Position numbers and translations under genes: made by a program | Assembly: GCA_902787365.1 (NCBI GenBank) | Contig: CADAGC010000025.1 | Coordinates: 1 to 39,305, forward strand | Origin: an uncultured Ruminococcus sp. | GTDB taxonomy: Bacteria; Bacillota; Clostridia; Oscillospirales; Ruminococcaceae | DNA length: 39,305 nucleotides | Direction of reading: 5' to 3' | Part shown: positions 1 through 6,994 of the stretch, one piece after another | Position numbering within the stretch: the first letter of the stretch is position 1 | Layout of the letters: every line of letters starts with the position of its first letter | Notes under the pieces: model-generated | What the model saw: only the letters and a program-made list of their open reading frames with translations | Database searches by the model: none | What the model was told of the DNA's origin: nothing

Positions 1-2
1 CA

Positions 3-35
3 AGTGACTGGGGCTGGAACGGCGGAAATTTCTGA
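3..35 (+). CDS. possible C-terminal tail of a gene truncated by the window edge
   Basis: Reading from base 3, codons give SDWGWNGGNF followed by TGA at 33-35, directly before the hairpin at 50-79. It could be the last residues of a plus-strand protein, rich in Gly, Trp and Asn. A second frame (from base 1) is also open until TAA at 37-39, so the assignment is weak and no function can be named. Confidence 0.2.
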   Translation, partial: SDWGWNGGNF

Positions 36-49
36 ATAAAGAGAAAAGC

Positions 50-79
50 AAATGACCCGAGGGCGTTCTCGGGTCATTT
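50..79. terminator. bidirectional intrinsic terminator between convergent genes
   Basis: A 12-bp perfect stem pairs AAATGACCCGAG (50-61) with CTCGGGTCATTT (68-79) around a 6-nt loop. On the plus strand it is followed by TAGTTTTTC; on the minus strand by a weaker pyrimidine-rich tract. It overlaps the sigF stop codon (74-76), so it would end the minus-strand sporulation operon and any gene entering from the left. Confidence 0.75.
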
Positions 80-733
80 TAGTTTTTCGTGGAGGGACTG
101 CATTATCTTCTTTTCCCGACGTGACACCTGCACCTGGGTCATACCGAGGGCGGCGGCGGTGGCGGACTGGGTCTTGTTCTCGAAATATCGCATAAATATC
201 AGCTTTCTGTCATTACTGTCAAGGCGTGAGAGTGCGTCATAGAGTGCAAGGCGGTCGGTTATCTCGGTATCGGGGGCGGGGGTAGGGATATCCGCCTGGT
301 GCTCGCCGTCGTCGTCCCACTCGGTCAGGCTGACGGCAGGGCGGGCGGAGGCTATGGCTTCGGTGACAGTTTCCTCGCTCTCGCCAAGGGCGGCGGCAAG
401 CTGGGCGACGGTCGGCTCGGTGCCGTTTTGGTGCAGGGCGTGCTCACGCTCTCTCATTATCTTAAGGGAGAGCTCTTTCAGCGGGCGGGAGACTTTGACC
501 TGACCGCCGTCACGGAAAAGCCGTCTTATCTCGCCCAAGATAACAGGCACGGCGTAGGTGGAGAATTTAACGCCCCTGCCCTCGTCAAAGCCCTTAGCAG
601 CCTTGACAAGACCGAGAGAGCCTGCCGAGAAAAGCTCATCATACTCGATACCCTTGCCACGCAGGCGGTTAGCGCACAGGTGGACAAGGCCGAGATTGTC
701 GCTCACCAGTCTATCGGCTTTTTTATCGCTCAT
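74..733 (-). CDS. sigF: RNA polymerase sporulation sigma factor SigF (SpoIIAC)
   Basis: This 219-residue sigma-70 family factor has region 2 at about residues 10-78 (core-binding DELFSAGSLGLVKAAKGFD, then FSTYAVPVILGEIRR), region 3 at about 84-140 and region 4 at about 165-217, with the C-terminal helix-turn-helix ending VQVSRREKKIM. That last motif is typical of the SigF/SigG group. It is the last gene after spoIIAA and spoIIAB, overlapping spoIIAB by an ATGA junction, and this gene order defines it as SigF rather than SigG. In spore formers SigF is the first forespore-specific sigma factor and is held inactive by SpoIIAB. It is somewhat shorter than the Bacillus protein (about 255 residues), with the shortening at the N-terminus. 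The SpoIIE phosphatase is not in the window. Confidence 0.93.
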   Translation of the reverse strand: MSDKKADRLVSDNLGLVHLCANRLRGKGIEYDELFSAGSLGLVKAAKGFDEGRGVKFSTYAVPVILGEIRRLFRDGGQVKVSRPLKELSLKIMREREHALHQNGTEPTVAQLAAALGESEETVTEAIASARPAVSLTEWDDDGEHQADIPTPAPDTEITDRLALYDALSRLDSNDRKLIFMRYFENKTQSATAAALGMTQVQVSRREKKIMQSLHEKLK

Positions 734-1173
734 GGCTCGTTCCTTTTATATATGTATTTTTCCATAGTGACGGTGGTGCCTTTATGTGGAGTGCTTTTGA
801 CTTTGAGCTTATCGCAGAAGCTTTGCATGATAGCAAAGCCCAAGCCTGCACGCTCCTCCTCGGGGGCGGTGGTGAAAAGCGGTTCCATAGCCTTTTCGAT
901 ATCCTCGATACCTGCGCCCTTATCCTTTATAAATATCCGAACACGGCCGCTTGACAGTAGTTTTATCTCAAGGGTAACAAGGCCGAAGCTGTTACGGTAG
1001 CCGTGGACGATAGCGTTAGTCACCCCCTCGGAAACGGCAGTCTTAAGTTCGGCTATGACGCTTACATCGGCGCCCGAGCCTGCCAAGAAGCCGCTGACGG
1101 CAAGTCTTGCGAGGGCTTCGTTCTCGGAAAGGGAGGGGAATATGAGTTTGAGGTGGTTTTTTACGTTTTTCAT
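730..1173 (-). CDS. spoIIAB: anti-sigma F factor / serine kinase SpoIIAB
   Basis: A GHKL-fold ATPase of 147 residues. It shows the N box (ELKTAVSEGVTNAIVHGY, about residues 42-59, with catalytic Glu49 and Mg-binding Asn53), the G1 box DKGAGI (about 84-89) and the glycine-rich lid and G2 region around ERAGLGFAIM. The family binds SigF and phosphorylates SpoIIAA on serine. ATG at 1173 is preferred because AAAGGAG lies 8 bases upstream and the protein then begins MKN, as in Bacillus; GTG 1182 and ATG 1179 are in frame but too close to that ribosome-binding site. It sits between spoIIAA and sigF with end overlaps, so the three are co-translated. Confidence 0.95.
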   Translation of the reverse strand: MKNVKNHLKLIFPSLSENEALARLAVSGFLAGSGADVSVIAELKTAVSEGVTNAIVHGYRNSFGLVTLEIKLLSSGRVRIFIKDKGAGIEDIEKAMEPLFTTAPEEERAGLGFAIMQSFCDKLKVKSTPHKGTTVTMEKYIYKRNEP

Positions 1174-1178
1174 GGTCA

Positions 1179-1520
1179 TCACTCCTTTACAGATGCGGTA
1201 TGGGCGGTATAGACTATACGCACGAGCTTATCAATGGACGCAAGGCGCATAAGCTTTTCGACCTGCGGGGGAGGGTTAGCTATCAGCACATCGGCACGAA
1301 GCTCCTGCATACGCTTATAGCGCCCCATAACAAGGCCGATGCCCGAGGAATCCATAAAGGTGACGGACGAAAAATCCAGCACGAGCAGGGCGGGGCGGTA
1401 TTTATTCAAGGCCATATCGCAAAGCTCCCGTGCGGGGCGGGCAGTATGGTGGTCGAGCTCGCCTTTTAAAAAAACGCTTAAGATACGCCGCTTAGCGCAG
1501 TATTCGGTGGTGGGAAGCAT
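1179..1520 (-). CDS. spoIIAA: anti-anti-sigma factor SpoIIAA (STAS domain)
   Basis: A single STAS domain of 113 residues. The motif FMDSSGIGLVMGRYK at residues 55-69 holds the conserved serine pair; Ser58 aligns with the serine that SpoIIAB phosphorylates in Bacillus. Unphosphorylated SpoIIAA displaces SigF from SpoIIAB. It is the first gene of the operon: AAAGGAG precedes the ATG at 1520, and the stop overlaps the start region of spoIIAB. The only room for its promoter is the gap above 1521, which is interrupted by the inverted-repeat element at 1548-1703. I found no convincing sigma-H promoter by eye. Confidence 0.94.
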   Translation of the reverse strand: MLPTTEYCAKRRILSVFLKGELDHHTARPARELCDMALNKYRPALLVLDFSSVTFMDSSGIGLVMGRYKRMQELRADVLIANPPPQVEKLMRLASIDKLVRIVYTAHTASVKE

Positions 1521-1547
1521 AGGGAAGACTCCTTTCTTATAATAGGG

Positions 1548-1703
1548 ACAGTTAATAGTTAACGGTTAAGGTATCGACGCATAGCGTCGATGATATGGAC
1601 CCTTACGAAACAGTTTGAACGGGCGAAATTTTCTACACAAAAGCCCGAATGGGCATATGCGCCGCAAGCGCACCACAACGGTTACCTGTTAAATATTAAC
1701 TGT
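1548..1703. repeat. small inverted-repeat (MITE-like) element upstream of spoIIAA
   Basis: Terminal inverted repeats ACAGTTAATA (1548-1557) and TATTAACTGT (1694-1703) are perfect over 10 bases and continue with one mismatch through GTTAAC. Inside are a perfect hairpin ATCGACGC-ATA-GCGTCGAT (1573-1591) and a GC-rich middle, with no open reading frame. The 156-bp length, ends and lack of coding content fit a non-autonomous miniature element or bacterial interspersed repeat. It starts about 28 bases upstream of the spoIIAA ATG, so it would lie in the leader of that operon. Confidence 0.5.
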
Positions 1704-2023
1704 TAACTTTTTCGGCACCGGCGGTGTCGAAAAATGTAAACGTTATCGCAAAAATGCAAGAATATGAAATAAGATCTGAAAATATTATACTGCCTGTACA
1801 GGCGGGTTTTGGTCGAAAACGGGGTGAAAAAACATGGGGTAATTGTAAATTTTTTGAAAAGTATTAAGAGTGTAGTAATCAAAAGGGCATTTTGACGGAG
1901 TTTCTTTGAAAACTTGTTTAAAGAGTTATTGCAAAATGCACAATTATTGTAAGTTGTGTATGTGCAAACGGCACAAAGGATAATTTCAATCAAAAAAAAT
2001 CCCACTAAAACGTTTACGCCGCC
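1704..2023. other. AT-rich intergenic stretch with palindromes, no gene
   Basis: No supported gene. It contains an A/T-flanked palindrome TTTTTCG...CGAAAAA with core GCACC/GGTGT (about 1708-1734), a perfect 12-bp palindrome GCCTGTACAGGC (1792-1803) just beside a minus-strand TATAAT (1789-1784), and a two-part hairpin at about 1929-1969 (TTGCA/TGCAA enclosing TGCACAA/TTGTGTA). The 100-codon open frame on the minus strand here is low-complexity and lacks a ribosome-binding site. Confidence 0.5.
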
Positions 2024-2052
2024 TTGACAAAAACTCTTGTAATTGGTATAAT
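2024..2052 (+). promoter_or_regulatory. consensus sigma-A promoter of the ABC-transporter locus
   Basis: TTGACA (2024-2029), a 17-bp spacer, and TATAAT (2047-2052) preceded by TGG, giving an extended -10. Both hexamers match consensus perfectly, so a strong vegetative promoter is expected with transcription starting near 2059. An inverted repeat, TTAAGATTAGC (2052-2062) and GCTAAATCTTAA (2089-2100), straddles the predicted start and could be an operator or an RNA structure. Confidence 0.85.
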
Positions 2053-2058
2053 TAAGAT

Positions 2059-2302
2059 TAGCTAAATAAGCCCTTTTTCCGGATTTTTGCTAAATCTTAA
2101 GTAAAAATCCACTAAGGAACAGCTTAAAATTTGAACATATTAACTATATCGGACGAGTACAGAGTTGTATCTCGGAAATATTGTACAAAATGCACAAGCG
2201 GCAGCTGCGGCAAAGACACGGTACGTCAATATTAATATGTACCGGATTTTTTAGCGGGCGAATGTGACAGACTGGTGTGCATTTAATGAGGGTCAACGGA
2301 AT
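2059..2302 (+). promoter_or_regulatory. long structured leader with terminator-like hairpin
   Basis: About 240 bases separate the predicted start from the first ATPase. The leader holds GGATTTTT (2081-2088) complementary to AAAAATCC (2103-2110), which encloses the right half of the start-site inverted repeat; a hairpin at 2154-2174 (CGAGTACA/TGTATCTCG); and an 8-bp stem, CGGTACGT (2219-2226) with ATGTACCG (2237-2244), followed by GATTTTTTAG. The last resembles an intrinsic terminator and is 59 bases upstream of the start codon, suggesting transcription attenuation. No known riboswitch motif was recognised. Confidence 0.45.
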
Positions 2303-3001
2303 ATGGCTAACACAAACTTACACAGTTCATGTCTGCTTGAGGCTAAAGACATCGGGCGTGACTTCAGGATCGGCGACGGCAGCGTGGTTTCTGCGCTAAA
2401 AGGCATAAACGCCGAGATAGAGAAGGGAACTCTTACAATATTAAGAGGGCGCTCGGGCAGCGGAAAGACGACGCTGATAAACATTCTCGGCGCACTTGAC
2501 AGACCCACCAAGGGAAGCGTTATATTTGACGGCAAGGACATAACCAAGCTTAGCGAAGGCAAGCGTGACGATCTGAGAAGATATGAAATGGCGTTTGTAT
2601 TCCAGTCGGTAGCTCTGATGTCGGGCATGACGGCTTACGAGAATGTGGAGTTTGGGCTGAGGCTTGCGGGATACCCTTATAAAATGAGGGACAAGCGAGT
2701 TAAAGAAGTGCTCGAAAACGTAGGGCTTGGCAAGAGAATGCACCACAGGCCGCCGGAAATGTCGGGCGGCGAGCAGCAGAGAGTTGCCATAGCGAGGGCG
2801 ATAGCCCACAACCCGAAGATAATATTTGCAGACGAGCCGACTGCCGAGCTGGACACTGCCACGGGGCTTCATGTAGTGAAGCTTTTCAAGGAGCTGGTGG
2901 CAAAGCACGGCATGACGATAATTATGACCACACATGACCCGAGCATGGTGGACATAGCCGACAAGGTTTACACTTTAGAGGACGGTGAGGTTGTTGAGTG
3001 A
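2303..3001 (+). CDS. ABC transporter ATP-binding protein, LolD/MacB-like
   Basis: A complete ABC nucleotide-binding domain of 232 residues. Walker A is GRSGSGKTT (49-57), the Q-loop glutamine is Gln101, the signature is MSGGEQQ (153-159), Walker B is IIFADEP (173-179), with D-loop AELD and switch His211 in THD. Sequence style and length match the LolD/FtsE/MacB group; there is no C-terminal TOBE/OB region as found in MalK/UgpC ATPases that normally power sugar importers. The ATG at 2303 is chosen because GAGGG lies 10 bases upstream; an in-frame GTG at 2264 has no comparable site. The second ATPase follows immediately, so the two probably form a heterodimer. No FtsX/MacB-type permease is nearby. 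Confidence 0.88.
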   Translation: MANTNLHSSCLLEAKDIGRDFRIGDGSVVSALKGINAEIEKGTLTILRGRSGSGKTTLINILGALDRPTKGSVIFDGKDITKLSEGKRDDLRRYEMAFVFQSVALMSGMTAYENVEFGLRLAGYPYKMRDKRVKEVLENVGLGKRMHHRPPEMSGGEQQRVAIARAIAHNPKIIFADEPTAELDTATGLHVVKLFKELVAKHGMTIIMTTHDPSMVDIADKVYTLEDGEVVE

Positions 3002-3011
3002 AGAGATCACC

Positions 3012-3944
3012 GTGAATGAAGAGATGACCGCCGATAACGGCGAATACATGATAAGGTGCGAGAACTTAGTTAAGATATACAAGACTGACGAAGTAGAGGT
3101 GGTTGCCTTACAGGGGCTTGACCTTGATGTTAAAAAGGGCGAGCTTATGGCGATAGTAGGCAACTCGGGAAGCGGCAAGTCAACGCTTCTGAATATGCTG
3201 GGCGGGCTTGACAGGCCGTCGGCAGGGAGCCTTTACATCGACGGGAAGAATCTATTAAAGTTCTCGGACAGGGACTATATGCAGTACAAGCGTGAGACTG
3301 TGGGGTTTGTATGGCAAAATAATGCGAGAAACCTCATACCTTATCTTACCGCACAGCAGAATGTGGAGATGCCCATGATACTCTCATCTAAAAAGGAGAG
3401 GAAAGCGAGGGCGGCGCAGCTGCTTGAAAAGGTAGGGTTATCTCACAGGAAAAATTCAAGGCTTGATCAGATGTCGGGCGGTGAGCAGCAGCGAGTGGCG
3501 ATAGCTATAGCGCTTGCGAACAACCCAAGACTTCTGCTTGCAGACGAGCCGACAGGCTCAGTCGATACAAAGACCTCGAACATGATACTTGATATCTTCA
3601 AGGAGCTGAACAAGAGTGAGGGCATCACGGTTGTGATAGTTACCCACGATGTCAAGCTTGCAAACCACATTGACCGTGTGGTGGCTATCAGGGACGGGAG
3701 AACGAGTTCGGAGATCGTCAGGAAACGTTCCTACAAGGCCGAGCTTGACGAAATGGGCGATATGCTCGCACCCGATGAAGAGGGCGGTGAGCAGACGCAC
3801 GAAGAGCTGGCGGTACTCGACCGCTCGGGAAGGCTTCAGATACCCAAGGAACACCTTGAGGCTATGGGGCTGCACGGGGGCGACAGAGTAAAGGTCGAGC
3901 TCGATGATGACGGAAAGGGGATAAGGCTGATACCGCCGTCATAG
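3012..3944 (+). CDS. ABC transporter ATP-binding protein with C-terminal AbrB-like domain
   Basis: Residues 1-235 are a second LolD/MacB-like ATPase: Walker A NSGSGKST (51-58), Q-loop VWQNN, signature MSGGEQQ (154-160), Walker B LLLADEP (174-180), switch His in THD (211-213). Residues about 266-308 read LAVLDRSGRLQIPKEHLEAMG followed by GDRVKVELDDDGKGIRLIP, which looks like an AbrB/SpoVT-type swapped-hairpin domain, joined by an acidic linker (about 245-265). Such domains normally bind DNA or dimerise; here one takes the place of the TOBE domain of sugar-importer ATPases. The start is uncertain: GTG 3012 has GAAGAG 6 bases upstream, while GTG 2985 (overlapping the previous gene) and ATG 3024 are alternatives. 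Confidence 0.85.
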   Translation: MNEEMTADNGEYMIRCENLVKIYKTDEVEVVALQGLDLDVKKGELMAIVGNSGSGKSTLLNMLGGLDRPSAGSLYIDGKNLLKFSDRDYMQYKRETVGFVWQNNARNLIPYLTAQQNVEMPMILSSKKERKARAAQLLEKVGLSHRKNSRLDQMSGGEQQRVAIAIALANNPRLLLADEPTGSVDTKTSNMILDIFKELNKSEGITVVIVTHDVKLANHIDRVVAIRDGRTSSEIVRKRSYKAELDEMGDMLAPDEEGGEQTHEELAVLDRSGRLQIPKEHLEAMGLHGGDRVKVELDDDGKGIRLIPPS

Positions 3945-3968
3945 CAAGAGGCAGACATTGCACCTTGC
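3944..3968 (+). other. weak intercistronic hairpin between ATPase and binding-protein genes
   Basis: GCAAG (3944-3948) pairs with CTTGC (3964-3968) and GCA (3951-3953) with TGC (3959-3961) around a short loop. There is no following T-run, so it is not a classical terminator; it could be a processing or stability element that sets the higher expression expected for the downstream binding protein. Confidence 0.25.
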
Positions 3969-4035
3969 GATCAATCAAGGAATATACCGTTTGGGTGATA
4001 TATCAGCAAATCAAGTAAGAAAGGTGGACTAAACA

Positions 4036-6975
4036 TTGAAACACACAAGGTTTAGGCGTATTGCTTCATCGGCTTTAGCGGCGGCACTTGTGCTTTCCAT
4101 GGCGCCCTCGGCGCTTGCGGACAACAAGTCTGCGAGCAGCGAAGCGTCGGCAGATGCGGTAGATGCTGCCAAAAGGGAAAACACCTACAGTGCGTATCTG
4201 AAAAGATATGCAGACGCAGAGCGTCCTGACGAGGAAGCAACAGTCTACGGCAAAGATTTCAAGGCTGTAGAGGGCTCGGACATCAGCTGTTCCGTAGAGT
4301 CGGTAGACGGAAAGGACAGCGTATTCAAATGGGCGAGCCAGACAGGTCAGGTAGACTTTACCGTAAACATACCCAAGACAGGACTTTATTTCGCACAGAT
4401 AAGCTACGAGGCGCTCGAGGGCACAACTTCGGACGTTGAGTTTGCGCTGCGCATTGACGGAAAGAGCCCCTATGCAACGGCAGAGCGTATAACTATGCCG
4501 AAGGTATGGGTAAACGAATCCGGCGATGAGATACAGAAGGACTCGAAGGGCAACGACATTCGTCCCGGACAGAGGGAAGAGGTAATGTGGCAGTTAAAGG
4601 ACATCGAGGACATCGACGGCCTTTCAAACGACCCGCTGGCATTCTACATGGAGGCCGGTGAGCACACTATCACTCTTGATTCCGAGAAGGCACAGTTTGC
4701 TATCGAGTACATCAAGTTCTACAACCACAAGCCGTTAAAGAAATATGACGTAACAGAGCCGAACTTCACACAGGCTACAGGCAAGAGGATAACTCTTGAG
4801 GGTGAGCTTGCCAAGTACAAGTCGGCAAAGACGCTGTTCCCCACATCGGACAACACATCTTATCTTACTTCCTCCTCAAACGGCTCTTCACCCACAAAGG
4901 AGAAGTACAACACGATAGGCGGCCAGGGCAACTGGAACAAATCTACCGAATCAATAACATGGGAGTTCAATGTTGACGCAGCAGGCTGGTACAAGATAGG
5001 CATAAGAGCCAGACAGGACCAGATGCGTGGTATGTACTCCAACAGAAGGCTTTACATAAACGGCGAAGTTCCTTACGAGGAAGCTGACCAGATAAAGTTC
5101 TTCTACGACACCGAATGGAATGTAACATCACCCAAGTCCGGCGATGAGACAATGTACTTCTATCTTGAATCGGGCAAGAACACCCTCACACTTGAGGCTA
5201 TACCCGGCGAGATAGGCGAGATAATGGACGAGATAGACGACATCGTTTATAATACAAACAGCTATTACAGACAGATTCGTCAGATCACAGGTCCTTCACC
5301 CGACGAATACAACAACTACAACATAGACAAGGCTATACCCACCTGCATAGAGGACTTTGAGAAGTTCTCCAAGCAGCTGATAGATGCACAGAAGAAGATC
5401 GAGGATCTCGCAGGCACAGGCGGTACAGAGGCTGTAACGCTGAGAACTATGTCGATAATCCTTGACAAGTGCGTTGACAAGCCTGACAGAATACCTTCGA
5501 TGATGTCACAGATTAAGGACAACATCACAGCAGTATCTGCATGGGTAACGCAGTACCGCTTCCAGCCGCTCGAAGTTGACATGATCGAGCTTTGCACAGA
5601 GGACGAGGACTTCACATCTACCGACAGCTCGTTCTTCAAGGGCCTTTCTTACGGCTTCTCCAAGTTCATAGGCTCATTCTTTGAGGACTACAACTCACTT
5701 TCAGACCTTGATGAGAATTCAAGCGACGTTATGACAGCCTGGATAACAACAGGCCGTGACAACGCAAAGATAGTTACAAACCTTATCAACAACGACTACA
5801 ACCTTAACGCAAGAACAAAAATCAACGTTAAGCTCGTTGTCGGCGGTATCGTTGAGGCGACATTCTCGGGCAAGGGTCCTGACATCGCTCTGTTCTTGGG
5901 CGGTGACTACCCGATACAGTTGGCGGCACGTGATGTCTTGGTAGACTTGTCGAAGATGGACGGGTTTGATGATGTTATCAAGAACTTCTCGAAGGACGCA
6001 ACGGTGCTCTACCAGTACAACGGCGGCACCTACGGCATACCGCTCGAGCAGCAGTTCCCGATGCTCTTCTACCGCTCGGATATCCTTGAGGAATACAGCA
6101 TCGACCCCAAGACAGACCTTACAACATGGGACGGTCTTATAAACGTTCTTCCCGCACTTCAGCGTAACTACATGGAGGTTGGCCTGATACTTGCTCAGAT
6201 GGGCTCGGCAGGCGTTACACAGATCTCGGCTACTACCGAGGCCGGCAACACCTTTGCTATGCTTCTCTTACAGCAGGGCATAAACTACTACAACGAGGAT
6301 CAGACCAAGACGAACTTCGACACTAACGAGGCAGTAAACGCATTCGACAAGTGGACAAAGTTCTACACCACATACAGCTTCTCGCAGACATATGATGCAT
6401 TCACACGTTTCAGAATGGGTGATATGCCTATCATAATCAACAACTACGGCTTCGCTAACCAGTTAGCAACAGCTGCACCCGAGATCAAGGGCTGCTGGGA
6501 CTTCCAGCCTGTTCCCGGAACAGTTCAGCCCGACGGCTCGATCAACCACGCAGCAAGCTCGGCAGGCGCAGGTGTCGTAGTATTCAAGAAGGCACCCAAC
6601 GTTGACGATGCCTGGGATTTCGTAAAGTGGTTCACATCTACAGAAGTTCAGACCTCTTACGGTCAGGACATAGAAGCAGTTCTCGGCACACTCGGTCGTT
6701 ACGCTTCTGCAAACGTTGAGACATTAGGTCAGCTCTCATGGACGAGCACAGAGTACAAGAAGCTCAGAGAGCAGCTCGATTCTCAGGTAGAGATACCCGT
6801 TATACCCGCTTCTTACGGTGTAACAAGAAACCTTATGAACGCATTCAGGCAGGTAGTTAATGATGCTGACAATGCAAGAGACACACTCTTCTGGTACAAC
6901 AAGGACATCAACGATGAGATCGAGCGTAAGCTTGAAGACCTTGATATGTACGATTACGAGAGCAGTAATAAATAA
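4036..6975 (+). CDS. very large extracellular solute-binding protein with two N-terminal beta-sandwich modules
   Basis: 979 residues, more than twice the usual length for a family 1 sugar-binding protein. Residues 1-29 are a signal peptide ending SALAD; there is no lipobox cysteine, so it is not an obvious lipoprotein. About 70-230 and 250-410 each look like carbohydrate-binding, CBM6/35-style jelly rolls (patterns such as GLYFAQISY...ALRIDGK and GWYKIGIRA...LYINGE). About 425-545 is helical. About 555-950 is the periplasmic-binding fold, with FSGKGPDIALF, NGGTYGIPLEQQFPMLFYR and the WDFVKWFTS segment near the end. The start is TTG with AAGGTGG 8 bases upstream. It is the only binding protein in the locus, just before two permeases, and presumably captures an extracellular glycan. 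How it is held at the cell surface is not clear. Confidence 0.85.
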   Translation: MKHTRFRRIASSALAAALVLSMAPSALADNKSASSEASADAVDAAKRENTYSAYLKRYADAERPDEEATVYGKDFKAVEGSDISCSVESVDGKDSVFKWASQTGQVDFTVNIPKTGLYFAQISYEALEGTTSDVEFALRIDGKSPYATAERITMPKVWVNESGDEIQKDSKGNDIRPGQREEVMWQLKDIEDIDGLSNDPLAFYMEAGEHTITLDSEKAQFAIEYIKFYNHKPLKKYDVTEPNFTQATGKRITLEGELAKYKSAKTLFPTSDNTSYLTSSSNGSSPTKEKYNTIGGQGNWNKSTESITWEFNVDAAGWYKIGIRARQDQMRGMYSNRRLYINGEVPYEEADQIKFFYDTEWNVTSPKSGDETMYFYLESGKNTLTLEAIPGEIGEIMDEIDDIVYNTNSYYRQIRQITGPSPDEYNNYNIDKAIPTCIEDFEKFSKQLIDAQKKIEDLAGTGGTEAVTLRTMSIILDKCVDKPDRIPSMMSQIKDNITAVSAWVTQYRFQPLEVDMIELCTEDEDFTSTDSSFFKGLSYGFSKFIGSFFEDYNSLSDLDENSSDVMTAWITTGRDNAKIVTNLINNDYNLNARTKINVKLVVGGIVEATFSGKGPDIALFLGGDYPIQLAARDVLVDLSKMDGFDDVIKNFSKDATVLYQYNGGTYGIPLEQQFPMLFYRSDILEEYSIDPKTDLTTWDGLINVLPALQRNYMEVGLILAQMGSAGVTQISATTEAGNTFAMLLLQQGINYYNEDQTKTNFDTNEAVNAFDKWTKFYTTYSFSQTYDAFTRFRMGDMPIIINNYGFANQLATAAPEIKGCWDFQPVPGTVQPDGSINHAASSAGAGVVVFKKAPNVDDAWDFVKWFTSTEVQTSYGQDIEAVLGTLGRYASANVETLGQLSWTSTEYKKLREQLDSQVEIPVIPASYGVTRNLMNAFRQVVNDADNARDTLFWYNKDINDEIERKLEDLDMYDYESSNK

Positions 6976-6994
6976 AGGAGGGAGTTATTGATTT

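Noticed and set aside
299-1000. Long plus-strand open frames opposite sigF and spoIIAB
   Set aside because: They lie entirely over clearly conserved genes on the other strand and show no family motifs or ribosome-binding sites.
1703-2005. 100-codon minus-strand open frame
   Set aside because: Low-complexity Phe/Cys/Thr-rich translation from AT-rich intergenic DNA, no ribosome-binding site, and it overlaps the inverted-repeat end and the palindromes.
2190-2267. 25-codon leader peptide before the ATPase genes
   Set aside because: No convincing ribosome-binding site, and the frame simply runs through the terminator-like hairpin without a recognisable stalling motif.
2264-2302. GTG start extending the first ATPase by 13 residues
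   Set aside because: The added residues are not typical of the family and no ribosome-binding site precedes 2264, while GAGGG is well placed before ATG 2303.
2303-3944. Macrolide or lipoprotein exporter of the MacB/LolCDE type
   Set aside because: The ATPases look like that class, but no FtsX/MacB-type permease is present; all membrane partners are sugar-type permeases.
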